A stretch of 64,000 nucleotides of DNA from Mycolicibacter hiberniae (GTDB lineage Bacteria > Actinomycetota > Actinomycetes > Mycobacteriales > Mycobacteriaceae): NCBI RefSeq assembly GCF_010729485.1, contig NZ_AP022609.1, positions 992,001 to 1,056,000 on the forward strand, written 5' to 3'. A program made the position numbers and the translations under genes. A model generated the notes under the pieces. That model was not told the DNA's origin and did no database searches. It saw only the letters and a list, made by a program, of their open reading frames with translations. This document shows, piece after piece, positions 37,785-48,723 of this stretch. Within the stretch, counting starts at the first letter, position 1. Each line of letters starts with the position of its first letter.

Positions 37785-38824
37785 GCAACGCAATCACGGT
37801 GCAGGGGGCGAACAAGCGCTACGGCGACTTCGTGGCACTGGACAACGTCGACTTCGCGGTTCCGGCCGGTTCGCTCACGGCACTGCTCGGCCCCAGCGGC
37901 TCGGGTAAGTCGACGCTGCTGCGGGCGATCGCCGGCCTGGACCACCCGGACAGCGGCACCATCACCATCAACGGAGCCGACGTCACCGGGGTCCCGCCGC
38001 AGCGCCGCGGCATCGGGTTCGTCTTTCAGCACTACGCGGCGTTCAAGCACATGACGGTCCGCGAGAATGTGGCGTTCGGGCTCAAGATTCGCAGGCGGCC
38101 CAAGGCCGAAGTCAAGAAGAAGGTGGACAACCTACTGGAAGTGGTGGGGCTCAGCGGTTTCCAGAATCGCTATCCCAACCAGCTCTCCGGCGGTCAGCGT
38201 CAGCGGATGGCTCTGGCCCGGGCCCTGGCGGTGGACCCGCAGGTGCTGCTGCTCGACGAGCCGTTCGGCGCGCTGGACGCCAAAGTCCGCGAGGACCTGC
38301 GGGCCTGGCTGCGCCGCCTGCACGACGAGGTGCACGTCACGACCGTGTTGGTCACCCACGACCAGGCCGAGGCGCTGGATGTCGCAGACCGGATCGCCGT
38401 TTTGAACCAGGGGCGCATCGAGCAGCTCGGCACCCCCACTGAAGTCTACGACGCCCCGGCGAACGCGTTCGTCATGTCGTTTCTGGGTGCGGTGTCCTCG
38501 CTCAACGGAGCCCTGGTCCGGCCGCACGACATTCGCGTCGGGCGTACTCCGGACATGGCGGTCCCGGCGGCGGGCGTCGACGGGACCGACGGTGTCGGGG
38601 TGGTGCGCGCCATCGTCGACCGCGTGGTGGTCCTGGGCTTCGAGGTCCGGGTGGAATTGACCAACGCGGCCACCAACATGCCGTTCACCGCGCAGATCAC
38701 CCGCGGGGACGCCGAAGCGCTCGCGCTGGCCGAGGGAGACACCGTCTACGCCCGCGCCACCCGCGTGCCTCCGCTCAGTGATGTGGCGGCCGCCGACGCG
38801 GCTGTGACGGCAGCGGCGCGCTGA
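37781..38824 (+). CDS. cysA: Sulfate ABC transporter ATP-binding protein
   Basis: 347 aa ATPase that drives CysTW. Walker A is GPSGSGKST (about 36-44), the Q-loop is [10 protein letters not shown], the signature is [15 protein letters not shown] and Walker B is [14 protein letters not shown]-terminal regulatory domain (about 240-347, TOBE-like) completes it, as in CysA. ATG 37781. It is the last gene of the operon and faces the chelatase gene, which converges 56 bases away. Confidence 0.95.
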   Translation: MSNAITVQGANKRYGDFVALDNVDFAVPAGSLTALLGPSGSGKSTLLRAIAGLDHPDSGTITINGADVTGVPPQRRGIGFVFQHYAAFKHMTVRENVAFGLKIRRRPKAEVKKKVDNLLEVVGLSGFQNRYPNQLSGGQRQRMALARALAVDPQVLLLDEPFGALDAKVREDLRAWLRRLHDEVHVTTVLVTHDQAEALDVADRIAVLNQGRIEQLGTPTEVYDAPANAFVMSFLGAVSSLNGALVRPHDIRVGRTPDMAVPAAGVDGTDGVGVVRAIVDRVVVLGFEVRVELTNAATNMPFTAQITRGDAEALALAEGDTVYARATRVPPLSDVAAADAAVTAAAR

Positions 38825-38880
38825 GGTATCCCGGCGGGAACTCGTTACGCAACCGGCTTTTCGGCCAGGTGCTCGCCGGA

Positions 38881-39603
38881 TCAGGCGGCGCAGCGTGCGC
38901 TGAGCACACCTTCGACGCGGTCGAGGACGGTGGCGGCCACCAAGCGGTGCGCGCCCAGCGGCTCGGCCATCGGGATGCCGGCGTCGGCTGCATAGGCCGC
39001 GACCCGGTCGGTGATCTGGCCGTGGGCCAAGAACCAGGGCGCGATCATCACCGAGGTGGCGCCGCGCTCGCGCAGCCGTTCGACCGCTTCGGGCACCGAC
39101 GGTTGCGGTCCGCTGGTCGCGAAGGCGACTTCGGCTCCCGCCCACCGTGTTCCGCGAGCCAGCCGGCCAGCGATCGTGGCGGTCTGGGCGTTGGCCGCGG
39201 CGTGCGAGGAGCCCACCGCGACCACCACCACACCCAGGCCGGGGTCGAACCGCGACGCGCCGGCGGCGGTGAGGCGTTCCCCGAGTACCTGGACCAGACG
39301 GCTGTCCTCGCCCAGTGTCGGCGCAACCCGAACGTCGGCACCGGACTGCGCGATCATCGCCGGAATATCGACGCGGGCATGGTAGGCGCTGGCCAGCAGC
39401 AGGGGCACCACGACGGTGTCGGCGCTCTCGGCGGGGCGCTCGCCCAGCACGTCCGGCAGACTCGGGGCGTTGTGCTCGCAGAACGCCACCCGCACGGCGT
39501 ATTCGGGCGCCACCCGCCGCAAGTGTCCGGCGATCGCGTGGGTGTTGGCCGCCGAGCGCGGATCGCGGCTGCCGTGGGCGGTCAGCACCAGCGTGGTGGT
39601 CAC
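38881..39603 (-). CDS. Sirohydrochlorin ferrochelatase-like protein (CbiX/SirB family)
   Basis: 240 aa. Two CbiX-like halves: TLVLTAHGSRDPRSAANTHA with the metal-site His near the start, and a second half with VVVVAVGSSHAAANAQTA and PWFLAHGQITDRV. It probably inserts iron into sirohydrochlorin to make siroheme, the cofactor of the sulfite reductase encoded two genes upstream. The GTG start at 39603 overlaps the cysH stop (GTGA), so sirA-cysH-chelatase form one unit. Position corresponds to Rv2393. Confidence 0.9.
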   Translation of the reverse strand: MTTTLVLTAHGSRDPRSAANTHAIAGHLRRVAPEYAVRVAFCEHNAPSLPDVLGERPAESADTVVVPLLLASAYHARVDIPAMIAQSGADVRVAPTLGEDSRLVQVLGERLTAAGASRFDPGLGVVVVAVGSSHAAANAQTATIAGRLARGTRWAGAEVAFATSGPQPSVPEAVERLRERGATSVMIAPWFLAHGQITDRVAAYAADAGIPMAEPLGAHRLVAATVLDRVEGVLSARCAA

Positions 39604-40325
39604 GAGACGTGCAGCCCGCATTCGGTTTTGGCCAGGCCGGCCCAGCGCCCGCTGCGCGGGTCGGCGCCGGCTTCGGGCTTCCTGGTGCACGGTGCACAGC
39701 CGATCGAGGGATAGCCCTCCTCGATCAACGGGTTGACCAGCACGTTGTTGGCCACGATGTAGGCGTCCATCTCCGCGTCGGTCCACGCCGCCAAGGGGTT
39801 GACCTTCACCAGCCCGAACTGGTCGTCGAAACTGATCAGCGGTGCGTTGGCGCGGGTCGGGGCCTCCACCCGCCGCAGCCCGGTCACCCATGCCGAGTAG
39901 CCGCGCAGCGTGCGGGCCAGCGGCTCGACCTTGCGCAGCCGGCAACACGTCGCCGGATCGGACGCGAACAGGTCTTTGCCGTGGGCGCTGTCCTGCTCGG
40001 CGACGGTCTGCTCCGGGGTGACGTTGACCAGCGCGATGTCATACACCGACTCCACCGCATCGCGGGTGCCGATGGTCTCGGCGAAGTGGTAGCCGGTGTC
40101 GAGGAACAGCACCGGCACACCGGTGCGGACCTTGGCCGCCAAGTCCACCAGCACGGCGTCGGCCATGTTCGACGCCACGACGTAGTTGCAGTCGGCGGCC
40201 GAACCGCCGGGCCCGCCGAAGTGGGTATCGGTCCACTCCAGCAACTCCCGGGCCGAAGCGCCGTCGAGCTCGGCCGCCCCCTTGGCGGCCAGCTCGCGCA
40301 GCTCCGCGTCGCTGTGCGGCCTCAC
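39600..40325 (-). CDS. cysH: Adenosine 5'-phosphosulfate reductase
   Basis: 241 aa. The GTG at 40325 overlaps the sirA stop (GTGA). It has the four cysteines of 4Fe-4S APS reductases (ATCCRLRK and SIGCAPCTRK) and the catalytic Cys in the C-terminal KTECGLHVS. It reduces APS to sulfite with thioredoxin, before sulfite reductase. The presence of the CC and CxxC pair shows it uses APS directly rather than PAPS. Confidence 0.95.
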   Translation of the reverse strand: MRPHSDAELRELAAKGAAELDGASARELLEWTDTHFGGPGGSAADCNYVVASNMADAVLVDLAAKVRTGVPVLFLDTGYHFAETIGTRDAVESVYDIALVNVTPEQTVAEQDSAHGKDLFASDPATCCRLRKVEPLARTLRGYSAWVTGLRRVEAPTRANAPLISFDDQFGLVKVNPLAAWTDAEMDAYIVANNVLVNPLIEEGYPSIGCAPCTRKPEAGADPRSGRWAGLAKTECGLHVS

Positions 40326-42001
40326 CGCAGCTCGTCTTCCTCGGCGCGCACCGCCCACTGCGCAAAGCGCTCGCCGGGGTTGCGCTGTTTGATGAAGTTG
40401 CGCACCACCCGGTCGATGTAGTCACCGAGTTCGTCGCTGTAGACCTTGTGCTGGCGCAGCTTGCGGCCGAACCCGCTGTCGGCGCCCAAGCTGCCGCCCA
40501 GGTGCACCTGGAAACCGGGGACCGAGTTGCCCTCGCCGTCGTCGATCATCTGGCCCTTGAACCCGATGTCGGCCACCTGAATCCGGGCACACGAGTTCGG
40601 GCACCCGTTGATGTTCACCGTCACCGGCACGTCCAGCAGGGCGTTGAGGTCGTCGAGGCGTTGCTCGAGTTCGGGGACCAGGCTCTGGGCACGCACGCGG
40701 GTCTCGACGAACGACAGCTTGCAGAATTCCAGTCCGGTGCACGCCATCAGATTGCGGCGCCACGGCGACGGGTTGGCCGGCAGACCCAGCGCATCCAGTC
40801 CGGCCAGCAGTCCGTCGAGCTTCTCGTCGGCGACGTCGAGGATGATCAGCTTCTGGTGTGTGGTGAACCGGGCCCGGTCCGTGCCGACCTGCTCCATCAA
40901 CTCGGCGACCTTGACCAGTGTCTCGCCGCTGACCCGTCCGGAGATCGGGGCCACCCCGACCGCGTTGAGGCCGTTGCGGGTGCGCTGGACCCCGACGTGG
41001 TCGATGGGGGCGGTGGGCTTCGTCGGCGCCGGGCCGTCGATCAGCGGGCGCTTGAGGTACTCGGTTTCGAGAACTTCCCGGAACTTCTCGACGCCCCAGT
41101 CCTTGACCAGAAACTTCAGCCGAGCCTTGGAACGCAGCCGGCGGTAACCGTAGTCGCGGTACAGGCTGGTGACGGCTTCCCAGACATCCGGTACCTCATC
41201 CAGCGGCACCCAGGCGCCGAGCCGCTGTGCCAGCATCGGGTTGGTGGACAGGCCGCCGCCGACCCACAGGTCCAAGCCGGGGCCGTGTTCGGGGTGGTTG
41301 ACCCCGATGAAGGAGATGTCGTTGACCTCGTGGGCGACGTCCTGCAGGCCGGAGACGGCGGTCTTGAACTTGCGCGGCAGGTTGGCGAACTCCGGGTTTC
41401 CGATGTAGCGCCGAATGATCTCGTCGAGAGCCGACGTGGGGTCGAGCACCTCGTCGAGGGATTCGCCGGCCAGCGGGGACCCCAGCATGGCGCGCGGGCA
41501 GTCGCCGCAGGCCTCGATGGTCTGCAGGCCGACTTCAGCCAGCCTGTCCCAGATCTCCGGTACGTTCTCGATCTCGATCCAGTGGTACTGCACGTTCTGG
41601 CGGTCGGAGATGTCGGCGGTGTTGCGAGCGAAGTCGACCGAGATCTGACCGAGGGTGCGCATTGCGGCGGCCGAGAGTGCCTTGCCGTCGCAGCGCACCC
41701 GCATCATGAAGTACTTGGCCTCGAGCAGATCGGCGTTCTCGTCGCCGGTGAAGGTGCCGTCGTAGCCCTGCTCACGCTGGGTGTAGAGGCCCATCCAGCG
41801 GAACCGGCCGCGCAGGTCGTCCTTGGTGATGCTGTCGAACCCCTCTTTGGAGTACACATCGATGATCCGGGCCTGGACGTTGAGCGCCGGGTCTTCCTGC
41901 TTGAACTGCTCGTTGTGGTTGACCGGTTCGGTCTCGCCGAGCGCCCACTGGGCCTCGCTGCGCTTCGGCTTGCTCGGCGGAGCGGACGGAGTGGCGGTCA
42001 T
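40322..42001 (-). CDS. sirA: Ferredoxin-dependent sulfite reductase
   Basis: 559 aa siroheme and 4Fe-4S enzyme that reduces sulfite to sulfide. It has the two ferredoxin-like halves of the sulfite/nitrite reductase family and the cluster cysteines in CTGLEFCKL and CPNSCAR. ATG 42001 follows AAGGAG by four bases, and that SD is inside a small hairpin. It is first of the sirA-cysH-chelatase operon, preceded by a cysteine uORF. It is also annotated nirA in older lists. The N-terminal 30 residues are Pro/Lys-rich. Confidence 0.94.
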   Translation of the reverse strand: MTATPSAPPSKPKRSEAQWALGETEPVNHNEQFKQEDPALNVQARIIDVYSKEGFDSITKDDLRGRFRWMGLYTQREQGYDGTFTGDENADLLEAKYFMMRVRCDGKALSAAAMRTLGQISVDFARNTADISDRQNVQYHWIEIENVPEIWDRLAEVGLQTIEACGDCPRAMLGSPLAGESLDEVLDPTSALDEIIRRYIGNPEFANLPRKFKTAVSGLQDVAHEVNDISFIGVNHPEHGPGLDLWVGGGLSTNPMLAQRLGAWVPLDEVPDVWEAVTSLYRDYGYRRLRSKARLKFLVKDWGVEKFREVLETEYLKRPLIDGPAPTKPTAPIDHVGVQRTRNGLNAVGVAPISGRVSGETLVKVAELMEQVGTDRARFTTHQKLIILDVADEKLDGLLAGLDALGLPANPSPWRRNLMACTGLEFCKLSFVETRVRAQSLVPELEQRLDDLNALLDVPVTVNINGCPNSCARIQVADIGFKGQMIDDGEGNSVPGFQVHLGGSLGADSGFGRKLRQHKVYSDELGDYIDRVVRNFIKQRNPGERFAQWAVRAEEDELR

Positions 42002-42005
42002 GGTT

Positions 42006-42022
42006 CTCCTTCGGAAAAGGAG
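42006..42022 (-). promoter_or_regulatory. Shine-Dalgarno-sequestering hairpin upstream of sirA
   Basis: Read on the minus strand, CTCCTT (42022-42017) pairs perfectly with AAGGAG (42011-42006) across the loop TTCCG. AAGGAG is the ribosome-binding site of sirA, four bases before the ATG. As at subI, this hairpin lies after a cysteine uORF and would hold the gene off. Confidence 0.7.
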
Positions 42023-42114
42023 CCGGCGGGATTGAGCGCGGTGCACCGGCGACTGTCTCCGGCGGCGCAGATCCGGCGGCCAGCTGGGCAGTGCAGGTGG
42101 GCGGTTCTACGACA

Positions 42115-42210
42115 TCAAGGCAGACAGCGACAGCTGCCTACACGCTTGAGGTCGATATGCCGCCGAGCCACCAGGGCAACTCCGGACGAAGTGCAGTAGG
42201 CGGCGGTCAC
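42115..42210 (-). CDS. Leaderless cysteine-rich uORF, putative attenuator of the sirA operon
   Basis: 31 codons from the GTG at 42210, MTAAYCTSSG... ending GSCRCLP. Two Cys codons lie close to the stop, with a third near the start. A CATAAT -10 element lies seven bases upstream, so the GTG would be the first bases of the transcript. The end of the uORF is 113 bases from the sirA start. It matches the polycysteine leaderless ORFs reported upstream of sulfur genes in M. smegmatis. Found by inspection; the assignment rests on the Cys codons, the promoter spacing and the hairpin after it. Confidence 0.72.
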   Translation of the reverse strand: MTAAYCTSSGVALVARRHIDLKRVGSCRCLP

Positions 42211-42217
42211 ACGGGCG

Positions 42218-42223
42218 ATTATG
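42218..42223 (-). promoter_or_regulatory. -10 element CATAAT for the sirA leader
   Basis: CATAAT on the minus strand, five of six matches to TATAAT, with seven bases to the GTG of the cysteine uORF. The spacing predicts a transcript starting at that GTG. Confidence 0.6.
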
Positions 42224-42408
42224 CCATGGATGCCGAAAATCTTCCTTACCGGCGCAAAGTTGTGATCGGCGTGCGCGAAACTCTTCCTCGGGCTTCGACG
42301 CCCCAGGGTGCGGGCCGGGGGAATGGATCGGCACGGCTGACCGGGCGGCACACCGTCGGCGCCGGGCCGGCCGAGAACGCACAGCCGATCGGAAGGCGGG
42401 TGGGGCAG
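42224..42408. other. Promoter region between the sirA leader and the Mce-associated-type gene
   Basis: This stretch upstream of the sirA -10 element and of the gene starting at 42409 holds no gene I can support. The frame of the downstream gene is open back through it, with an ATG at 42226, so a longer N-terminus cannot be excluded. The segment is GC-rich and has no hydrophobic run. Confidence 0.45.
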
Positions 42409-42945
42409 ATGAGTGTGGACCTCGGGTGGGAGCCGGCGTGGGAGCCGCCTTCCCACGGCGCGGCACCGCGGGAAAGCGGCCACGCCAAGCTGCGGCGCTG
42501 GCTGGCGGTGGCCGTGCTGGCTGCCACGCTCGGCTGCGGGGGATGGCTCGCGGTGCTGCACTACCAGACCCACGTCGCCGGCGAGCAGGCGCTGCAGGCC
42601 GCGCAGGCCTATGTGTTGCGGCTGAGCAACATCGATGCCGGCAACATCGATCGCCAGTTCGCCGACATCACCGCCGGTTCCACCGGCGAGTTCGAGGTTC
42701 TGCAGACCCGCTCCGGGACCCGGCTCCGTCAAGACCTGATCGACAGCAATGCCACGGCCCGCGGCTACGTCGCCGAGGCGGTGCTCAAATCCGCCGACCG
42801 TAACCACGCCGTGGTCGTGCTGTTGGTCGATCAGGCGGTGCGCAACGCCGAATACCCCCAACCGGTGATCGAGCACAGCCGCATCCGCATGACGATGGAC
42901 AGGGTGGACCGGCGCTGGCTGGCCAGCAGGGTGGAGTTGATATGA
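42409..42945 (+). CDS. Mce-associated-type membrane protein (Rv2390c-like)
   Basis: 178 aa from the ATG at 42409 (MSVDLGWEPAWEPP), preceded by GGCGGGTGGGG. One membrane anchor (about 39-56, LAVAVLAATLGCGGWLAVL) leads to an extracellular NTF2-like domain with AYVLRLSNIDAGNIDRQFAD and AEAVLKSADRNHAVVVLLVDQ. This matches Mce-associated proteins. Its stop overlaps the start of the Rpf gene (ATGA at 42942), which places the two in one unit, as Rv2390c-Rv2389c. Confidence 0.8.
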   Translation: MSVDLGWEPAWEPPSHGAAPRESGHAKLRRWLAVAVLAATLGCGGWLAVLHYQTHVAGEQALQAAQAYVLRLSNIDAGNIDRQFADITAGSTGEFEVLQTRSGTRLRQDLIDSNATARGYVAEAVLKSADRNHAVVVLLVDQAVRNAEYPQPVIEHSRIRMTMDRVDRRWLASRVELI

Positions 42946-43340
42946 GGAAACTCACAGCGCTGGCCGCGGGCGTACTGCTGGTGAGTGCCGCGGAGATGCC
43001 CGGTGCCGCCAACGCCGAGCCCCTCGACTGGGAAGCCATCGCCCGCTGCGAGTCCGGGGGAGACTGGTCCGCCGACAACGGCCAGGGCGCTTACGGCGGA
43101 CTGCGCATCAGCCTCGCGGACTGGGGCCGCAACGGCGGGGTGGGGCTGCCGTCGCAGGCGTCGCCCCAGCAACAGATCGCGGTCGCCCAGCGCATCATGG
43201 CCAGCCGGGGTCCCGGCGCCTGGGCCGGATGCCTGACGCCCGCAGGCAGTCCTGCCGCTGCCGCGACGGTCGGCTCGCTGACCCACTATCTGACGGCGCT
43301 GTCGGCGGGCGGGCCGGCGACCGCCGCGTCCGCCGACTGA
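42942..43340 (+). CDS. rpfD: Resuscitation-promoting factor (RpfD position)
   Basis: 132 aa. A signal peptide (about 1-25, ending GAANA) precedes the Rpf transglycosylase-like domain: WEAIARCESGGDWSADN with the catalytic Glu, GAYGGLRISLADWGRNGG, and the closing WAGCLTP that pairs by disulfide with the first Cys. The C-terminal tail is Ala/Ser-rich and short. It cleaves peptidoglycan and promotes growth from dormancy. Assignment to rpfD rests on position before hemW; by size it also resembles RpfC and RpfE. Confidence 0.88.
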   Translation: MRKLTALAAGVLLVSAAEMPGAANAEPLDWEAIARCESGGDWSADNGQGAYGGLRISLADWGRNGGVGLPSQASPQQQIAVAQRIMASRGPGAWAGCLTPAGSPAAAATVGSLTHYLTALSAGGPATAASAD

Positions 43341-43389
43341 GTCGCCGACGCACAGCGGCGCCGGGCACGCCGTGGGATGATCGGACGCC

Positions 43390-44571
43390 ATGACACTGAC
43401 CCCGACCGCAGTAGCGCTGCCCGAGGTGTCGCCGGCCCGGGGCGGGCCCGACGGGCCGTTCGGGGTCTATGTGCACGTGCCGTTCTGTTTCGCGCGGTGC
43501 GGTTACTGCGACTTCAACACCTACACACCGGCGGAGCTCGGCGGGGCGAATCCCGACGCCTGGGTGGCGGCGCTGGACCGCGAACTGGAATTGGCCGCCG
43601 AGCGGGCGGGCGGGCGGCCCGCCGACACGGTGTTCGTCGGCGGTGGCACACCGTCGCTGCTGGGCGCGGAGCGGTTGGGGCGCGTGCTCGACCGGGTGCG
43701 CGCGCACTTCGGGCTGGCCGCCGACGCCGAGGTCACCACCGAGGCCAACCCGGAGTCGACGTCGCCGCAGTTCTTCGAATCGATCCGGGCCGCCGGCTAC
43801 ACCCGGGTGTCGCTGGGGATGCAGTCGGTGTCTCCGCATGTGCTGGCCACCCTGGACCGGATTCATTCGCCGGGCCGGCCGGTGGCTGCCGCGCGCGAGG
43901 CACGCGCTGCGGGCTTTGCGCACCTCAACATCGACCTGATCTACGGCACGCCGGGAGAGACCGACGACGACCTGCTGCGGTCGGTGGACGCCGCGCTGGA
44001 GGCCGGCGCGGATCACGTCTCGGCCTACAGCCTGATCGTGGAGCAGGGCACCGCCCTGGCCCGCCGGGTACGGCGCGGTGAGCTGCCCGCGCCCGAGGAC
44101 GATGTGCTGGCGCACCGCTACGAACTGGTCGACAGCCGCCTGCGGGCGGCCGGGATGGACTGGTACGAGGTGTCCAACTGGAGCCGGCCCGGCGCGGCCT
44201 GCCGGCACAACCTGGGTTACTGGGGCGGCGGCCGGTGGTGGGGCGCCGGTCCCGGCGCGCACAGTTACGACGGCGTGCTGCGCTGGTGGAACGTCAAGCA
44301 TCCCGACGCCTACGCGCAACTGCTGGCGGACGGCGTCTTGCCGGTGGCGGGTTTCGAGGAGCTCTCCGACGCCGACCGGCACACCGAGGACGTGATGTTG
44401 CGCCTGCGGATGCGCGACGGGCTGGCGCTGGCGCTGCTCGACGCGCAGGAGCGCGAACGCGCCGCCACCGCGATCGGCGACGGGCTGGTGCTCAGCGACG
44501 GTGAGCGGCTGGTGCTGACCGATCGCGGCCGACTGCTGGCCGATGCCGTGGTGCGATCGCTGCTGGGATAG
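43390..44571 (+). CDS. hemW: HemW-like radical SAM protein
   Basis: 393 aa. The radical SAM motif VPFCFARCGYCDFNTY (CxxxCxxC) is near residue 31-42. It is followed by VFVGGGTPSLL, NPESTSPQFF and RVSLGMQSVSPHVL, all typical of the HemN/HemW group, and HNLGYWGGGRWWGAGPGAHS. HemW is now seen as a heme chaperone; older names call it coproporphyrinogen III oxidase HemN. The length and missing N-terminal extension favour HemW. ATG 43390. Confidence 0.92.
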   Translation: MTLTPTAVALPEVSPARGGPDGPFGVYVHVPFCFARCGYCDFNTYTPAELGGANPDAWVAALDRELELAAERAGGRPADTVFVGGGTPSLLGAERLGRVLDRVRAHFGLAADAEVTTEANPESTSPQFFESIRAAGYTRVSLGMQSVSPHVLATLDRIHSPGRPVAAAREARAAGFAHLNIDLIYGTPGETDDDLLRSVDAALEAGADHVSAYSLIVEQGTALARRVRRGELPAPEDDVLAHRYELVDSRLRAAGMDWYEVSNWSRPGAACRHNLGYWGGGRWWGAGPGAHSYDGVLRWWNVKHPDAYAQLLADGVLPVAGFEELSDADRHTEDVMLRLRMRDGLALALLDAQERERAATAIGDGLVLSDGERLVLTDRGRLLADAVVRSLLG

Positions 44572-44615
44572 CTGTGCCGGTGGCGGCGGTCCGAGGGGCC
44601 GTGGCGCGCAGCCAG

Positions 44616-45987
<1,372 letters not shown>

Positions 45988-46013
45988 AGCTCGTCGGCAC
46001 ACCCTCCGGTGCG

Positions 46014-46324
<311 letters not shown>

Positions 46325-46347
46325 CTGCTTCTGGTCGCCCCGGCAGC

Positions 46348-47238
46348 TCAGCGCAGCAACGACTCGGCCAGCAGGCTGCTGACCATCGACTCGATCGTCG
46401 ACTCGATCGATGAGGCGAGCGTGGCGGTGATTGACGCGACGGCCTGCGTGCGAAACCGCACCAGCATGCCGATCAGCTCGGCGATCTCGGTGTCGGCCGG
46501 CAGGGGTGCGCCGGGCTGAATCCGGGTCAGGACGTGTTCGGCGCCGGCCCGCACCAGCATCTGGCTGATCGCGTCGATGTGCGGCAGGCTCTGCTCGTAG
46601 AGGTCGATCAGCTTGTCGATGCCGATCCCGTAGCCGCGGACCTCGTTGAACGCCTCGATCAGCTTCGGTCGGGTGATGGTGGCCTCGGCGCCTTCCAGAC
46701 GGATCACCCCGAGTTGCACCAGGCGCCGCAGGGCCTGCGGGTCGGCGATCCGTCGCTCGGCCTCCTCGCGTGACATGGTCTCGGGCCGTTCGGTGGTCCA
46801 GGCGCCCACGATCGCGCTTTCCAGCCCCAGGATGTCGCCCAGGTCCTTGCCCTGCTCCCAGGCGCCGAGCATCTCCTTGACGTGCGCGATGGTGTAGCCA
46901 CGGTCGAGCATCGAGGTGATCAGCCGCAGCCGGGTCAGGTGGGTGTCGTTGTACAACGCGATCCGGCCGACCCGGCGCGGCGGCGGCAGCAGATCCCGGT
47001 CCCGATACACCCGGACGTTGCGGCTGGTGGTTCCGGCCAGCCGGGCCAGGTCGTCGATTCGGTACTCCCGGGATGCCGCGTTGCCGCCGGGGTGGCGCAC
47101 CACGATCTCGAAGAGCTGCGTCACCGCCGCCTCGATCACCTCGCGGGACTCGCGCCGGACCCGGCGGGGCACCCGGCGCAGGTTCCCCAGCACGGCGGCG
47201 ATGGTGTCCGGCCGGCCGGGACGATCCGCCGCGGTCAT
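46348..47238 (-). CDS. MerR-family transcriptional regulator
   Basis: 296 aa. An N-terminal extension of about 55 residues precedes the MerR winged helix: YRIDDLARLAGTTSRNVRVY, LLPPPRRVGRIALYNDTHL and LITSMLDRGYTIAHVKEML. The C-terminal effector part (about 150-296) is mostly helical, without a cysteine cluster, so it is not a metal sensor of the MerR/ZntR type. ATG 47238 overlaps the stop of the monooxygenase gene, so it is the last gene of the SDR-diiron-BVMO operon and probably controls it. Confidence 0.87.
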   Translation of the reverse strand: MTAADRPGRPDTIAAVLGNLRRVPRRVRRESREVIEAAVTQLFEIVVRHPGGNAASREYRIDDLARLAGTTSRNVRVYRDRDLLPPPRRVGRIALYNDTHLTRLRLITSMLDRGYTIAHVKEMLGAWEQGKDLGDILGLESAIVGAWTTERPETMSREEAERRIADPQALRRLVQLGVIRLEGAEATITRPKLIEAFNEVRGYGIGIDKLIDLYEQSLPHIDAISQMLVRAGAEHVLTRIQPGAPLPADTEIAELIGMLVRFRTQAVASITATLASSIESTIESMVSSLLAESLLR

Positions 47239-48722
47239 GCCACCGCGTGGTAGTCGGCGATGCGGAAACTACGCATCTGCCGAAGATACTGCGTTGCGAA
47301 GCCGGGGTACATGGACGCGTTGAAGCCGTCCTCGGTCAGGTACCAGCTGCGGCAGCCCGACATCCAGGTGGTCTTGCGCAGCCGTTGCTGGATCTGTTCG
47401 TTGTGGCGGCGCTGCACGTCGTCGCGCACGTCGAGGTAGCGCAGCCGCTTGGCGCGGATCGCGCCGATCGCCCGCACCACGTAGTCGATCTGGCCTTCGA
47501 CGTAGACCAGCAGAGAGTTGTGGCCCGGCCCCGAGTTGGGTCCGGTCATGAAGAACAGGTTGGGGTAACCGTGCGCCTGGATGCTTTTGAAGGCTTGAGC
47601 GCCCCCGCTCCAGTCCGCCGACAGCGACCTGCCGCCCATCCCGGTGACCGGAAACGGCGGGCCGGTCAGGTGCACGTCGTAGCCCGTTGCGAACACGATG
47701 GCGTCCAGCCGGTGTTCCACGCCGTCGCTGGTGCGGATGCCGTCCGGGCTGATGGTGGCGATCGGCCAGTCGATGAGTTTGCAGTTCTCGCGCTGCAGCG
47801 CGGGGTAGTAGTCGCTGGAGACCAGCATGCGTTTGCAGCCGGGCGTGAAATCCGGCGTGAGCTGGCGGCGCAGCCAGGGGTCTTTGACCGTCGCGCGAAG
47901 GTGGGCCTTGCCCAGTTGCGCGACCAGGTTGCTGAGCGGGGTGTTCCAGACCAGCGCGGTGGTGCTGGCTTCGTGGCCCCAGAACAGCGCCTGGCGGGCA
48001 AGCAGTTGGGCGGCGGGGACCTTGGCGAACAGTTCCTGGACTTTCGGCGGCATCTCCAGGTCCAGGCGGGGCAGCACCCAGCCCGCCGTGCGCTGAAAGA
48101 CCTTGACGAATCCGGCTTGCTCGACCAGCTCCGGCACGATCTGCACCGCGCTGGCGCCGGTGCCGATGACCGCGACGCTCTTGCCGGTGAAGTCGTAGTC
48201 GTGGTCCCAGCGGGCACTGTGGATCTTGTGTCCGGTGTAGCTGTCCAGGCCCCGAATGGCCGGGAAGCTGCAGTCCGGTAGCGGCCCGGAGGCCAGGACC
48301 ACGGTGCGGGCCCGAAACTGGGCGGCTCGCTTGCGCCCGGCCGCCACCGCGGTGACTGTCCATACCCCGGCGTCGGAGTCGAATTCCAGCCCGGTGACCT
48401 CGGTGCCGAACCGGATGTGGCGGCGCAGGTCGAACCTGTCGACCATGTCCTCGATGTGCCCGCAGATCTCGGCGGCCGACGGATACGCCCGTGACCAGCC
48501 GGGGTTGGTGACGAAGGAGAAGGAATACAGCAGCGACGGAATGTCGCACGCCGCACCGGGATAGCGGGTGTCGCGCCAGGTGCCGCCGACGCGGTCGCTG
48601 CGTTCCAGGATGACCATGTCGTCGGGGCCGGCGCGGCCGGCTTCGGCCAGCTTGATTGCCGTGCCGATACCGGTGAACCCGGCTCCCACGATCAGGGTCT
48701 GGTAGAGGCGTGCCGGCGCCAT
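47235..48722 (-). CDS. Flavin-containing Baeyer-Villiger-type monooxygenase
   Basis: 495 aa from the ATG at 48722 (MAPARLYQTLIVGAGFTGIG). FAD-binding Rossmann GAGFTGIGTA is at the start, the BVMO fingerprint SYTGHKIHSARWDHDYD (usual FxGxxxHxxxW) is near residue 156, and a second Rossmann VIGTGASAVQIVPEL follows for NADPH. GGTWRDTRYPGAACD is also typical. It inserts oxygen into ketones; the substrate is unknown. It follows the diiron gene with one base between and overlaps the MerR gene, so it is in a four-gene operon. Confidence 0.9.
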   Translation of the reverse strand: MAPARLYQTLIVGAGFTGIGTAIKLAEAGRAGPDDMVILERSDRVGGTWRDTRYPGAACDIPSLLYSFSFVTNPGWSRAYPSAAEICGHIEDMVDRFDLRRHIRFGTEVTGLEFDSDAGVWTVTAVAAGRKRAAQFRARTVVLASGPLPDCSFPAIRGLDSYTGHKIHSARWDHDYDFTGKSVAVIGTGASAVQIVPELVEQAGFVKVFQRTAGWVLPRLDLEMPPKVQELFAKVPAAQLLARQALFWGHEASTTALVWNTPLSNLVAQLGKAHLRATVKDPWLRRQLTPDFTPGCKRMLVSSDYYPALQRENCKLIDWPIATISPDGIRTSDGVEHRLDAIVFATGYDVHLTGPPFPVTGMGGRSLSADWSGGAQAFKSIQAHGYPNLFFMTGPNSGPGHNSLLVYVEGQIDYVVRAIGAIRAKRLRYLDVRDDVQRRHNEQIQQRLRKTTWMSGCRSWYLTEDGFNASMYPGFATQYLRQMRSFRIADYHAVA

Positions 48723-48723
48723 G

